From Halomonas llamarensis (GTDB lineage: Bacteria; Pseudomonadota; Gammaproteobacteria; Pseudomonadales; Halomonadaceae), in the NCBI RefSeq assembly GCF_023555005.1, contig NZ_JAMJPJ010000007.1:1-64000 (forward strand): DNA of 64,000 nucleotides, written 5' to 3'. Under the pieces are notes generated by a model, which saw nothing but the letters and a program-made list of their open reading frames with translations, had not been told where the DNA came from and searched no databases. A program made the position numbers and the translations under genes. Shown here one piece after another: positions 26,662-37,706 of the stretch; position 1 is the first letter of the stretch; the number at the start of each line of letters is the position of its first letter.

Positions 26662-26690
26662 GATGTGTTCCTTTAAGGCGTCCGTATGAT

Positions 26691-27332
26691 TTAAGGCGTC
26701 CAGGTGACGAAGTTCTGCAACAGGCGCAGGCCCGCGCGGGAGCTTTTTTCCGGGTGGAACTGCACGGCGAAGGTCGATTCACGCCCAATCGCGACGTGCG
26801 CGTTCACCTTGCCATACTGCGTGGAGCCGAACACCTCGGCATCATCGGTCGCGTCGACATAAAAGCTGTGCACGAAGTAGAAGTGCTCTTGGTTGTCGAT
26901 GCCTTCCCATATGGGGTGCTCGTGGTGCTGCTCGACCAGGTTCCAACCCATGTGAGGCACTTTTAGGCGTTGCTCAAAATTATCGCGCATATCGGCAGGA
27001 AAGCGGCGAACCTCGCCCTTGAACACGCCCAGACACTGAACGCCGCCGTTTTCTTCACTGTGTTCCAGCAGCATCTGCTGGCCCACGCAGATGCCTAACA
27101 GCGGCTTGCCTTGGCGCGCGAGGATATCTTCCACCAGGCCGCGCAACTCGGTGCGTTCAAGCTCCCCCACGCAGTCGCGAATCGCCCCTTGGCCGGGTAG
27201 CACTAGGCGGGTGGCGCCGAGAATGCGGCGAGGGTCGCGGGTGATCACGACGTTTTCGTGAGTCACGTGCTCCAGCGCCTTGGCCACAGAGTGTAGGTTG
27301 CCCATCCCGTAGTCGATGACGGCAATAGTCAT
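26691..27332 (-). CDS. hisH: Imidazole glycerol phosphate synthase, glutaminase subunit
   Basis: A 213-residue class I glutamine amidotransferase: [16 protein letters not shown], nucleophile Cys82 in [13 protein letters not shown] and His/Glu in VQFHPEKS. It releases ammonia from glutamine for HisF. Ten bases separate it from hisB upstream, so it is within the same operon. It is a useful contrast to the nucleophile-less GATase at 23727-24407. Confidence 0.97.
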   Translation of the reverse strand: MTIAVIDYGMGNLHSVAKALEHVTHENVVITRDPRRILGATRLVLPGQGAIRDCVGELERTELRGLVEDILARQGKPLLGICVGQQMLLEHSEENGGVQCLGVFKGEVRRFPADMRDNFEQRLKVPHMGWNLVEQHHEHPIWEGIDNQEHFYFVHSFYVDATDDAEVFGSTQYGKVNAHVAIGRESTFAVQFHPEKSSRAGLRLLQNFVTWTP

Positions 27333-27342
27333 AAAGCGCTCC

Positions 27343-27936
27343 TTATAAACAGCCTTTGGTCGAAGGCATTTGGCCCGCCATACGCGGGTCTTCCGCTACC
27401 GCCATGCGCAGCGCGCGGCCAAAGGCTTTAAAGATGGTTTCGGCCTGGTGATGGGCGTTGAATCCCTTGAGATTATCGATATGCAGCGTGACGCCAGCGT
27501 GATTGACAAAGCCTTGGAAAAACTCCTGAAAAAGTTGTGTGTCTAAGCGGCCAATCGTATCGCGGGTGAAGTCGGCGTTCATATACAAACCGGGGCGGCC
27601 GGAAAAATCCACCACCACGCGTGACAACGCTTCATCCAGCGGTACATAGGCATGGCCGTAGCGGTAGATGCCGCGCTTATCGCCAATGGCCTTCGAGAAC
27701 GCCTGGCCAAGGGTAATGCCTAAGTCTTCCACCGTGTGGTGATCGTCAATGTGCCGGTCGCCCTTGGCATGGATATCAAGATCAATCATCCCGTGACGCG
27801 CGACTTGATCGAGCATGTGATCCAGAAACGGAACGCCGGTTTCGCAGGTGAGGCGGCCTTCGCCGTCGAGGTTCACGCTGACCTTGATCTGCGTTTCTTG
27901 CGTGTCACGGCTGACCGTGGCGATAAGCGCTGACAT
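27343..27936 (-). CDS. hisB: Imidazoleglycerol-phosphate dehydratase
   Basis: A 197-residue monofunctional IGPD with the manganese-binding motifs [27 protein letters not shown] and the second-half [10 protein letters not shown] and [18 protein letters not shown]. It lacks the N-terminal histidinol phosphatase domain of enterobacterial HisB. It is the first gene of hisBHAF; GGAGACGC is upstream of the ATG. The 247 bases upstream (27937-28183) are shared with the divergent panM-like gene. Confidence 0.97.
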   Translation of the reverse strand: MSALIATVSRDTQETQIKVSVNLDGEGRLTCETGVPFLDHMLDQVARHGMIDLDIHAKGDRHIDDHHTVEDLGITLGQAFSKAIGDKRGIYRYGHAYVPLDEALSRVVVDFSGRPGLYMNADFTRDTIGRLDTQLFQEFFQGFVNHAGVTLHIDNLKGFNAHHQAETIFKAFGRALRMAVAEDPRMAGQMPSTKGCL

Positions 27937-28183
27937 GTTGCGTCTCCTGCGCTAAGGCGCATGTGGAAGGGGAGCCTGAGGCGGGTTAAATATTCACCGC
28001 TGATGTATCAGGCAGAGCCTGTAATAGAAAGCGTATTTACAACCCAGCCTGCGGCAAAGCTGGCATTATAGTGAATTGGCCCGCCTATCCGCTACAATGC
28101 GGGCAAAGTCGCACCTGTGGCAGGGCTTAAATGCACAGGGCGTAAACGGCAGCTTAACTGCATTGGCCAAGAGGAGTTTTATC

Positions 28184-28669
28184 ATGCCGGTGACACTGCA
28201 CCATGTCGACCGGGCCCGCTGGGAGGCGGATGCCCAAACGCGACTGGATTTGGTACGCATCTACCACGACGCGCCTGACGACCGGATGCCTCCTCACACC
28301 GTCGAACCTTTCATTGAACAGCATTTAAATGCCCAACATTCGTTTGCCTGCGCACTATTTAATGCGCGTTTGCTGAGCGCGGTCGCGCTTAAAGAGGCCG
28401 ACGATGGCGCTTGGTGGCTGTCGGATCTCTGTGTGCGCAAAACCACGCGCCGCCGCGGGGTGGGGTCGCGCTTGATGGCGCTACTCGCCGAGCAAGCGCA
28501 TGCAGATGGCCGGGTGCTACGTATAGAAACCGCATCGCTGCCGCTGGCGGACCGGGTGCTGCTATCAAAACTGGGCTATCGGCCGGTGGCAACGCCCGCC
28601 GTGGAGCCAGGTAAACCCTCTACCAGTGATTTTGTTGAGCTTGATCCTCAAGGATGGCACGCACCATGA
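28184..28669 (+). CDS. panM: PanM/PanZ-like GNAT acetyltransferase
   Basis: A 161-residue GNAT protein. The stretch SFACALFNARLLSAVAL followed by LSDLCVRKTTRRRGVGSRL aligns well with E. coli PanM/PanZ (ARFNERLLAAV...LRVREVTRRRGVGQYL); RRRGVG is the acetyl-CoA loop. PanM promotes maturation of the PanD zymogen and limits CoA synthesis; whether this longer version does so is inferred. The ATG at 28184 is chosen for GAGGAG 8 bases upstream. Its stop overlaps the asmA start (ATGA). Confidence 0.7.
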   Translation: MPVTLHHVDRARWEADAQTRLDLVRIYHDAPDDRMPPHTVEPFIEQHLNAQHSFACALFNARLLSAVALKEADDGAWWLSDLCVRKTTRRRGVGSRLMALLAEQAHADGRVLRIETASLPLADRVLLSKLGYRPVATPAVEPGKPSTSDFVELDPQGWHAP

Positions 28670-30984
28670 AGCAACTGCTACGTATTTTACTCGCCGCCGT
28701 CGGCATATTGGCCGTTGTTGCCGTGGCAGCGGTGGTGTATGTCACGACGTTTCTCGACCCAGAAGACTTCAAACCCCGCTTAACTGACGTTGTCGAAGAG
28801 CAAACCGGCCTGAGCTTATCTCTGGATGGTGCCTTAAGCTGGTCATTTTATCCGCGAATCGGGATGAGTGTGGAAAAAGCGCGCGCCTGGCTACCCGAAC
28901 AAAACACCGATAATGCCGCGTTTGCGGCTATTGAGCGTGCCGAAGTGAGCGTGGCGTTTGCGCCCCTATTGCGCGGGGAAATCGCCGTGGATGGATTGAC
29001 GCTCGATGGCATGCGGCTGAATTTAGAGCGTAACCAGGATGGTGAGGGTAACTGGGAGCCGCTGCTCAATCGCCTAATGGAAGAGGGTGAGCAAGCGGAG
29101 CGTGCTTTAGCCCCAGCAAGTGCCGGCCCCCATGCGGAAGCGGGCAATTTGGATGTGGTACTTAACATCGCCAGCGTGCAGATGAGAAACGCCAATATTT
29201 ACTACAGAGATGCCCAAGTAGGTGAGATGTGGCAGCTAGAAAAACTCAATATCACCGGTAGTAACGTTAATCCGCTGCGCTCTTTCCCGCTTAAAGCGAC
29301 GTTTACCCTTAAGCGCTATAAGAAACTTAGCGCGGCTACGCTCGAGCGTGAGCCCGATGCCACCAGTGATGTCAGCCTCGATACCCGCATGAGGCTCGCC
29401 CTCGCCGATCAACGCTTCGTTTTAGAAAGTGCTCAGCTCGCCACGCGTAACCGCTTTGTGCCGCAAGGCGAGCCACAGCAAATCGATCTTAGTGCCGCTG
29501 AGATTGACGCCCGCTTGGAGAGCAAGCAGCTGTTGGTCACTGAAGGCGTTATCGAGGCAAATCTACGCCATGCCGACAACTGGGACGGCGGGTTGGCTTT
29601 ACGCTTGGCTCTTGGTTTAGACAGCGATTGGGGCGCACAGACAGCGGTGTTAAAGGCTCTGGAGCTGAGCGGACCCGATGACTTGCGTGTGCAAGGCAAC
29701 CTTACGTTCTCCCAGCTGCTGGAGGCGCCTCAATACCAAGGCCAGCTGACCGCATCGCCGTTTAACTTAAGGCCGTGGCTTAACCGCGCGGGAATGGCGC
29801 TTTCCACCCGTCACGAAGACGCGTTGAGTGATGTGGCGCTCACTAGCCCAGTGAAGGGGACTTTGCAACGGGTCGCGCTACCTAACCTCTCGCTGGTGGT
29901 GGATGACACCACGTTTACTGGCGAGCTTTCTGCGGCGCTTGATGGCTCCGTACTCGCGTTTGACCTTGAAGGCGATACGTTCAATCTTGACCGCTACTTG
30001 CCGGCGGACGGTGCGCCAGCGCAAGCCAGTCGAGGCTTCTTTCGTAAGGCGCTCGCTGATGATGCAGGCGGGCTCTTGCCGCAGGCTTGGCTTTCAACAC
30101 TCACTTTGGATGCAGCGATTCGTTTAGAGACGTTTATTCTTTCCGGTCTCACCTTTGATGAGCCGACGCTCACGCTTGAAGGTAACGACGGCGAGCATAG
30201 GTTGAGTGCGTTTGAATCGGGTTTTTATGGCGGGGAGCTAAGCGCCACGGGACGGCTCGATAGTCGTGAAACGCCGATGGCATGGGCATTTCAACCACGC
30301 GTTGCTAACGTAGACATCGCGTCGTTACTCGAGACCTTCAGCGAAGACGCCTCGCCGATTCGCGGCCAGCTCAATGTCGATGGCGAGCTGACAACGCGTG
30401 GCAATGCCCGCGAAGAGTTGATTCGCCATCTTAATGGTGAGCTTGAGACCTCGCTAAGCAATGGCGCCATTTTGGACATCAATATCTCAAAGGAAATGTG
30501 CGAAATTGCTGCCACGTTTGAAGATGAATCCACACGCCGCGACTGGCACAGCGATACTCGCTTTGACCGTTTTGACGCCCCTTTTGTGGTTCGCGATGGC
30601 ATACTGGAAAGCGACGACTTGCACATTACGCTGCCCGGCATTGATGTGCGCGGAGGCGGGGCATTTGATCTTGGCAGCCAGCGCTTTGATGTTCTGACGA
30701 AAGCCCGTGTGGTGAATACCGCTGATGCCGCCTGCGAGGTCAATCCACGCCTTGAACAGTTAGCGTTGCCAGTGCGCTGTAAAGGACATGTTAGCGACGC
30801 GCGAAACGAGTGGTGCCGATTTGACCGTGAGGCGTTTCAAGCCAATATGGCCGAACTTTTGAGCGATGAAGTGGGACGTCGCGCAGAAGGCGCGCTAGAA
30901 GACTCGTTTAAGCGCCTTGATGAGCGCCTAGGCGAAGAAACAACTCAGGAACTTCGCGACGGCTTACGTCGTCTATTTGATTGA
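28666..30984 (+). CDS. asmA: AsmA-family inner membrane protein
   Basis: A 772-residue protein with a single N-terminal membrane anchor (residues ~4-28) and a long periplasmic part rich in beta strands, typical of AsmA: PEDFKPRLTDVVEEQTGLSLSLDG after the anchor (family hallmark), and a C-terminal AsmA block around RGQLNVDGELTTRGNAREELIRHLNGE (split into two strands). AsmA-like proteins form bridges that move phospholipids toward the outer membrane. The start overlaps panM; the stop lies about 100 bases before mutY. Confidence 0.9.
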   Translation: MKQLLRILLAAVGILAVVAVAAVVYVTTFLDPEDFKPRLTDVVEEQTGLSLSLDGALSWSFYPRIGMSVEKARAWLPEQNTDNAAFAAIERAEVSVAFAPLLRGEIAVDGLTLDGMRLNLERNQDGEGNWEPLLNRLMEEGEQAERALAPASAGPHAEAGNLDVVLNIASVQMRNANIYYRDAQVGEMWQLEKLNITGSNVNPLRSFPLKATFTLKRYKKLSAATLEREPDATSDVSLDTRMRLALADQRFVLESAQLATRNRFVPQGEPQQIDLSAAEIDARLESKQLLVTEGVIEANLRHADNWDGGLALRLALGLDSDWGAQTAVLKALELSGPDDLRVQGNLTFSQLLEAPQYQGQLTASPFNLRPWLNRAGMALSTRHEDALSDVALTSPVKGTLQRVALPNLSLVVDDTTFTGELSAALDGSVLAFDLEGDTFNLDRYLPADGAPAQASRGFFRKALADDAGGLLPQAWLSTLTLDAAIRLETFILSGLTFDEPTLTLEGNDGEHRLSAFESGFYGGELSATGRLDSRETPMAWAFQPRVANVDIASLLETFSEDASPIRGQLNVDGELTTRGNAREELIRHLNGELETSLSNGAILDINISKEMCEIAATFEDESTRRDWHSDTRFDRFDAPFVVRDGILESDDLHITLPGIDVRGGGAFDLGSQRFDVLTKARVVNTADAACEVNPRLEQLALPVRCKGHVSDARNEWCRFDREAFQANMAELLSDEVGRRAEGALEDSFKRLDERLGEETTQELRDGLRRLFD

Positions 30985-31085
30985 GACTTCTTGCAAGCCC
31001 ATTGGCGTCGGCGTTCTGCTGGCGCTTTTTTGTAGGTCAAGCATTTATGCCCAAAGACGCAAAAGGTCATCCCGCAAAGGACCCG

Positions 31086-32183
31086 ATGCCGACACCGCGG
31101 CTCTCGTCGGGTGAGTTTCAAAAGCGGCTTTTAGCCTGGTTTGATCAGGATGGCCGTCATGATTTGCCCTGGCAGTCCCCGCGTACGCCATACCGCGTGT
31201 GGGTATCAGAAATCATGTTGCAGCAAACCCAAGTCACCACGGTAATGGATTACTTTAACCGCTTTATGGCGCGTTTCCCGACGCTTGAAGCGCTCGCCCG
31301 TGCCCCGCAGGATGAAGTATTGCATCTGTGGACGGGGCTTGGGTATTACGCCCGGGCGCGTAACTTGCACAAGGCAGCACAAGTCGCCCTCGCTGAGCAC
31401 GGCGGCGAGCTGCCGGTGGAGAGCGAGGCGGCGCTAATGGCACTGCCCGGCATTGGTCGTTCCACCGCTGGGGCGATCATCGCCCAAAGTATCGGCAAGC
31501 GGGCGGTGATTCTGGATGGCAACGTCAAGCGTTCGTTGACGCGCCTGCACGCCGTTCCTGGCTGGCCGGGGAGGCCTGCGGTAGAGCGCAAGCTTTGGGC
31601 ACTGGCTGACTACTACACGCCCGCTACGCGCCTTGCCGACTACACCCAGGCGATGATGGATTTCGGCGCGACACTGTGCAAACGCGGCCAGCCTGCTTGT
31701 GCTGCATGCCCATTCAGCGATGTCTGCCTGGCACTTGCCTGCGGCGAGGTGCAGCACTACCCGGAATCCAAGCCCAAAAAAGTGCTACCCACGCGGCAAA
31801 CGCTCATGCTTTTGTTGCAAGATGCCAAGGGTCGCGTTTGGCTGGAACAGCGCCCACCCAGCGGTTTATGGGGTGGATTATGGAGTTTGCCGCAATTCGA
31901 TACCCAGCAGGCGTTAGATGATTGGGTAGACACGCATACCGTTTTCCCCCAGCACGAACCGACGCGGCCTGTTTTCACCCACACGTTTAGTCACTTTCGC
32001 CTGCAAATCACCCCGAAGCCGGTGGTTTGCACAACGCTTTCAGGCGTGCATGAAAGAGGCGTGTGGTACGACCTCAATGACCCGCCTGAGCTGGGGTTGG
32101 CGGCACCGGTAAAGCGCTTACTGACGCAAGCGCAAGCCGGGGCGCGCGCGTTTGATCTGGAGAATGCGCCTGGGCACGCGTAG
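31086..32183 (+). CDS. mutY: Adenine DNA glycosylase MutY
   Basis: A 365-residue MutY: catalytic Glu in VSEIMLQQTQV, helix-hairpin-helix LPGIGRSTAGAI, catalytic Asp in ILDGNVKR, the 4Fe-4S ligands as C-x6-C-x2-C-x5-C (CKRGQPACAACPFSDVC) and a C-terminal NUDIX-like domain (VWLEQRPPSGLWGGLWSLP). It removes adenine opposite 8-oxoguanine. The ATG at 31086 fits the length of E. coli MutY and has AAAGGA 5 bases upstream; ATG 31047 is an alternative. It forms the usual mutY-yggX pair. Confidence 0.96.
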   Translation: MPTPRLSSGEFQKRLLAWFDQDGRHDLPWQSPRTPYRVWVSEIMLQQTQVTTVMDYFNRFMARFPTLEALARAPQDEVLHLWTGLGYYARARNLHKAAQVALAEHGGELPVESEAALMALPGIGRSTAGAIIAQSIGKRAVILDGNVKRSLTRLHAVPGWPGRPAVERKLWALADYYTPATRLADYTQAMMDFGATLCKRGQPACAACPFSDVCLALACGEVQHYPESKPKKVLPTRQTLMLLLQDAKGRVWLEQRPPSGLWGGLWSLPQFDTQQALDDWVDTHTVFPQHEPTRPVFTHTFSHFRLQITPKPVVCTTLSGVHERGVWYDLNDPPELGLAAPVKRLLTQAQAGARAFDLENAPGHA

Positions 32184-32224
32184 GCTGGGCCTTTACGACT
32201 TGCATCCGCATAAAGGAGAGTACG

Positions 32225-32500
32225 ATGAGCAACACGCTATTCTGCCGTAAGTATCAAAAAGAGCTCGAGGCTTTACCGTTCCCGCCGCTGCCGGGGGCCA
32301 AAGGCCAAGAGATCCAAGCCACGGTTTCCAAACCGGCCTGGGAGGAATGGCAAGCGCTACAAACGCGCTTGATAAACGAAAAACACCTCAACATGCTCGA
32401 CCCGGATGCGCGCGCCTACCTGATGGAGCAGATGGAGCGGTTCTTGGACAACCAAGACACCGACCAGGCAGAAGGGTATGTGCCGCCTACCCAGGCATAA
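32225..32500 (+). CDS. yggX: Probable Fe(2+)-trafficking protein YggX
   Basis: A 91-residue protein matching YggX throughout: NTLFCRKYQKELEALPFPP with the conserved Cys7, KPAWEEWQALQTRLINE and LNMLDPDARAYLMEQME. It protects iron-sulfur clusters from oxidative damage and is normally found just after mutY, as here (41-base gap, AAAGGAG before the ATG). Confidence 0.96.
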   Translation: MSNTLFCRKYQKELEALPFPPLPGAKGQEIQATVSKPAWEEWQALQTRLINEKHLNMLDPDARAYLMEQMERFLDNQDTDQAEGYVPPTQA

Positions 32501-32585
32501 TCGCCATGGCGAAAAGGGAGCGCTGGGCTGAGCGCTACCGCGTAGTCCATAAATGGCGTGAAAGAAAGAATGTTTCACAAAGGTG

Positions 32586-32614
32586 TTGACGAAACCTGGC
32601 GTTTTTAGTTTAAT
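32586..32614 (+). promoter_or_regulatory. Sigma-70 promoter of the tRNA-Phe-Gln-Thr cluster
   Basis: TTGACG (32586-32591), a 17-base spacer and TTTAAT (32609-32614), with a GC-rich discriminator (GCACCG) typical of stringently controlled stable-RNA promoters. The tRNA begins 16 bases after the -10 box. Confidence 0.8.
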
Positions 32615-32630
32615 ACGCACCGTTGGCAGC

Positions 32631-32706
32631 GGCCAGATAGCTCAGTTGGTAGAGCAAGGGATTGAAAATCCCTGTGTCGGCGGTTCGATTCCGTCTCTGG
32701 CCACCA
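32631..32706 (+). tRNA. tRNA-Phe (GAA)
   Basis: A 76-base cloverleaf: acceptor GGCCAGA/TCTGGCC, D arm GCTC...GAGC, anticodon loop TTGAAAA between AGGGA/TCCCT giving anticodon GAA, T loop TTCGATT, encoded CCA. First gene of a three-tRNA cluster. Confidence 0.96.
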
Positions 32707-32711
32707 AACGT

Positions 32712-32786
32712 TGGGGTATCGCCAAGTGGTAAGGCACCGCTTTTTGGTAGCGGCATTCCCAGGTTCGAATCCTGGTACCCCAGCCA
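32712..32786 (+). tRNA. tRNA-Gln (TTG)
   Basis: A 75-base cloverleaf: acceptor TGGGGTA/TACCCCA, anticodon stem CCGCT/AGCGG with loop TTTTGGT, anticodon TTG, discriminator G and encoded CCA. It is very similar to the E. coli glutamine tRNA and lies 5 bases after tRNA-Phe. Confidence 0.96.
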
Positions 32787-32811
32787 TTGCCAACACATTT
32801 AAAGCGTAGAC

Positions 32812-32887
<76 letters not shown>

Positions 32888-32923
32888 CATAAAAGGTAGT
32901 AAGTTAGCCTTTTAAGAATTTAG

Positions 32924-32953
32924 AAAAAACCGCCTTTCGAGGCGGTTTTTTTG
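32924..32953 (+). terminator. Terminator of the tRNA cluster
   Basis: AAAAAACCGCC-TTTC-GAGGCGGTTTTTTT: a strong hairpin with A run before and T run after, 37 bases beyond tRNA-Thr. Confidence 0.92.
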
Positions 32954-32965
32954 TGGGTGTCTACA

Positions 32966-32988
32966 AAGTGTCCACGTCGTGGACACTT
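32966..32988. repeat. Perfect 23-base palindrome
   Basis: AAGTGTCCACG and CGTGGACACTT flank a single central T. No T tract follows, so it is not an obvious terminator. It sits between the tRNA-cluster terminator and the tRNA-Pro gene, in a 133-base stretch with no gene. Confidence 0.75.
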
Positions 32989-33084
32989 ATGCTCGTTCCA
33001 TAGCAGTGGATGCCTTGAGTTGCCCAACATTCTTTATTTGGACGACTGGGTTAGAAGTCATCACCTAAGCCAGCCGCCAGCACA

Positions 33085-33121
33085 AAAAAGGCCACTGCAG
33101 TTAAGCGAGTGGCCTTTTCTA
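33085..33121 (-). terminator. Terminator of tRNA-Pro
   Basis: On the minus strand AGAAAAGGCCACTCGC...CAGTGGCCTTTTTTG forms a stem of about 11 pairs followed by six T, starting 6 bases after the CCA end of tRNA-Pro. Confidence 0.88.
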
Positions 33122-33126
33122 GAATT

Positions 33127-33203
33127 TGGTCGGAATAGCAGGATTCGAACCTACGACCTCTGCCTCCCGAAGGCAGCGCTCTACCAAGCTGAGCTATATT
33201 CCG
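33127..33203 (-). tRNA. tRNA-Pro (CGG)
   Basis: A 77-base minus-strand cloverleaf: acceptor CGGAATA/TATTCCG, D arm GCTC...GAGC, anticodon stem CTGCC/GGCAG with loop TTCGGGA giving CGG, T arm GTAGG-TTCGAAT-CCTGC, discriminator A and encoded CCA. C1-G72 and A73 agree with proline identity. The GCTC/GAGC D stem differs from the GCGC/GCGC form seen in E. coli proline tRNAs. Confidence 0.9.
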
Positions 33204-33242
33204 TGATCTGTTTCAGAGCATGTTGCCCTTCAACGCGGACAA

Positions 33243-33270
33243 ATTATACGTGAAAGAGGGCGGCATGCAA
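33243..33270 (-). promoter_or_regulatory. Sigma-70 promoter of tRNA-Pro
   Basis: Read on the minus strand: TTGCAT, 16-base spacer, TATAAT, about 40 bases before the tRNA 5' end. It lies in the gap between the ispB stop and the tRNA gene. Confidence 0.7.
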
Positions 33271-33285
33271 CCCTGCAAAAGCGAT

Positions 33286-34302
33286 TTACGTTTTACGCTC
33301 CACCGCGAGGCGGGCAAGTTTTGCCATGTTGTCGCGGTAGGGGCTTGCCGGCAAGGCGTCAAGTTGGGCGAGGGCTTTATCGGCCATCTCTTCGGCGCGG
33401 GCACGGGTATAGGTTAAGGCGCCGGTGGCGTTAACGATCTCCATTACCGCATCAAGTTGCTCTAACCCGCCTTTGCGAATGGCTTGGCGAATCAGCTTGG
33501 CCTGCTCGGGGGTGCCTTTCTCCATGGCGTGGATTAGCGGCAGTGTCGGCTTACCTTCGGTGAGGTCGTCACCCACGTTTTTGCCCATGGCGTTGGCGTC
33601 ACCTTGGTAGTCGAGTAGGTCATCAATCAGCTGGAACGCTAGGCCTAAATAGCGCCCATAATACTGTAGGGCGCGTTCCTGCTCGGGTGAAGCCCCGGCC
33701 AGCACGGCGCCGCTGTGTGAGGACGCCTCAAACAGCATCGCGGTTTTACCTTGGATAGTCTCAAAGTAGTCTGCTTCAGAGATATCCGGGTTGCCGATAT
33801 TGGTCAGTTGTTGCACTTCACCTTCGGCAATGACGCAGGTGGCGGCCGAAAGAATCGCCATGATGCGCATGGAGCCGACATCGACCATCATTTGAAAGGA
33901 GCGCGAGTAAAGAAAATCGCCCACCAATACTGACGGCGCATTACCCCAGCTGTCGTTGGCGGTTTGTTTGCCGCGGCGTAGGTGCGACTCATCCACCACG
34001 TCGTCGTGCAAAAGTGTCGAGGTATGCATGAACTCGATCAGGGTCGCCAGGGTGATGTGCTTGTCACTGTCATAGCCGAGTGCGCGCGCGGCAAGTAGTA
34101 CAAGAAGCGGGCGTAGGCGTTTACCGCCGCTTTCGATGATGTACTGGCTGATGGTGGCCACCAACGGCACTCTAGAGTTAAGTTGCTCGACAATGGTGCG
34201 GTTAACGGCGTTAAAGTCATCCGCCACCACAGCATGCAGCGGTAAAGGTGAGGTGCTAGCAGGTGGAGTTGAAGAGGCGTTTGCAGTCATTAATCCGTTC
34301 AT
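33286..34302 (-). CDS. ispB: Octaprenyl diphosphate synthase (long-chain trans-prenyltransferase)
   Basis: A ~338-residue polyprenyl synthase with both Asp-rich motifs: LLHDDVVDESHLRRGK (first DDxxD) and FQLIDDLLDYQGD (second), plus SGGKRLRPLLVLLAARALG. It builds the ubiquinone side chain; chain length cannot be read by eye, octaprenyl being the usual for IspB. Candidate starts are ATG 34302 and ATG 34290; an upstream TTG at 34323 is unlikely. It is divergent from rplU-rpmA, the standard gammaproteobacterial arrangement. Confidence 0.94.
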   Translation of the reverse strand: MNGLMTANASSTPPASTSPLPLHAVVADDFNAVNRTIVEQLNSRVPLVATISQYIIESGGKRLRPLLVLLAARALGYDSDKHITLATLIEFMHTSTLLHDDVVDESHLRRGKQTANDSWGNAPSVLVGDFLYSRSFQMMVDVGSMRIMAILSAATCVIAEGEVQQLTNIGNPDISEADYFETIQGKTAMLFEASSHSGAVLAGASPEQERALQYYGRYLGLAFQLIDDLLDYQGDANAMGKNVGDDLTEGKPTLPLIHAMEKGTPEQAKLIRQAIRKGGLEQLDAVMEIVNATGALTYTRARAEEMADKALAQLDALPASPYRDNMAKLARLAVERKT

Positions 34303-34402
34303 CGCGGCAGGTGGAGACGGCAAGGCCGCCTGATAAAGTTGATGTCATGCTATGGGGCCGCCTGTTGGGCGTCAAGGCACGGCAGAGCAAGTGTGGCAAT
34401 AG

Positions 34403-34431
34403 TTGTGGTAATGCCACAACTTCGCTATAAT
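34403..34431 (+). promoter_or_regulatory. Sigma-70 promoter of rplU-rpmA
   Basis: TTGTGG (34403-34408), 17-base spacer, perfect TATAAT (34426-34431). A GTGGCA/TGCCAC inverted repeat (34392-34417) overlaps the -35 region. The leader to rplU is about 135 bases and otherwise shows nothing I can name. Confidence 0.75.
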
Positions 34432-34574
34432 TCGCGACCCGCTCATCATGCTCCCTGTCAGATGGCTGCCGAAAGGGGCGCTACTCGCCGCAGGTCGACC
34501 AAGAGCCAAGTCGATGAGCGCCGTCATTGCCGTTAACGCGGTGGTATGGCAAGTGATCCGTCCTGGAGAAAGAC

Positions 34575-34886
34575 ATGTTCGCAGTAATCAAAAGCGGTGG
34601 TAAACAGTACCGCGTTGAAGAAGGTCAAACGCTCAAACTTGAAAAAATCGAAGTCGCTACCGGCGAAACGATTGAGTTTGATGAAGTGCTGTTAGTCGGT
34701 AACGACGATGACGTTATTGTTGGCGCCCCGCTTGTCGATGGCGCTAAAGTATCGGCGGAAATCGTCGATCACGGTCGTGGTGATAAAGTGACGATCATCA
34801 AGTTCCGTCGTCGTAAGCACAGCATGAAGCGTCAGGGCCACCGTCAGTGGTTTACCGAAGTCAAAATTACCGGAATTTCCGCATAA
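34575..34886 (+). CDS. rplU: 50S ribosomal protein L21
   Basis: A 103-residue L21: [18 protein letters not shown] at the start and the C-terminal [18 protein letters not shown] rRNA-binding block. GGAGAAAG precedes the ATG. Co-transcribed with rpmA 31 bases downstream. Confidence 0.98.
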   Translation: MFAVIKSGGKQYRVEEGQTLKLEKIEVATGETIEFDEVLLVGNDDDVIVGAPLVDGAKVSAEIVDHGRGDKVTIIKFRRRKHSMKRQGHRQWFTEVKITGISA

Positions 34887-34917
34887 GCGGTTTATTCCCC
34901 AGTAGGAGGATTTTGCA

Positions 34918-35175
34918 ATGGCACATAAAAAGGCAGCTGGCTCCACGCGTAACGGTCGCGACAGCGAATCCAAACGCCTTGGTGTGAAACTGTTCGGCGG
35001 CCAAGCGGCCGCTCCGGGCAACATCATCGTGCGTCAGCGCGGCACCAAGTTCCACGCGGGCACTGGCGTTGGCATTGGTAAAGATCACACCCTCTTCGCG
35101 CTCGACGAAGGTTCGGTGAAGTTCGAAACCAAAGGCCCGAAAAACCGTAAGTTCGTCAGTATCGTTTCTGCCTAA
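34918..35175 (+). CDS. rpmA: 50S ribosomal protein L27
   Basis: An 85-residue L27: [20 protein letters not shown] at the start, whose N-terminal tail reaches the peptidyl transferase centre, then [15 protein letters not shown]. There is no N-terminal extension of the Firmicute type. AGGAGG lies 8 bases before the ATG. Confidence 0.98.
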   Translation: MAHKKAAGSTRNGRDSESKRLGVKLFGGQAAAPGNIIVRQRGTKFHAGTGVGIGKDHTLFALDEGSVKFETKGPKNRKFVSIVSA

Positions 35176-35194
35176 ACAGACCCGCGGCGAACAA

Positions 35195-35226
35195 AGAAAA
35201 GCCCCGCTATGGCGGGGCTTTTTTGT
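35195..35226 (+). terminator. Terminator after rpmA
   Basis: AAAGCCCCGC-TATG-GCGGGGCTTTTTT, a strong hairpin with T run 20 bases after the rpmA stop. obgE follows 91 bases further on, so obgE-proB may depend on read-through or a promoter of its own. Confidence 0.92.
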
Positions 35227-35271
35227 CTGTAGGGCGTGTTTTAGCGTACAACGTTGTCATGCGCCACATAG

Positions 35272-37616
<2,345 letters not shown>

Positions 37617-37634
<18 letters not shown>

Positions 37635-37706
37635 TCGACCATTGTGTGATCGGTCATTGCGCAACCAATCATTCTGTAATCAGTCGTCGTGTGATCTAGC
37701 GGTTGT
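37617..37706 (+). repeat. Six degenerate 15-bp tandem repeats spanning the proB stop codon
   Basis: Units at 37617, 37632, 37647, 37662, 37677 and 37692: AACCTAGTTATTGTG, TAATCGACCATTGTG, TGATCGGTCATTGCG, CAACCAATCATTCTG, TAATCAGTCGTCGTG, TGATCTAGCGGTTGT. The first lies inside proB, the second begins with its TAA stop, and the last ends where the DUF1853 stop codon begins on the other strand. Confidence 0.75.
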
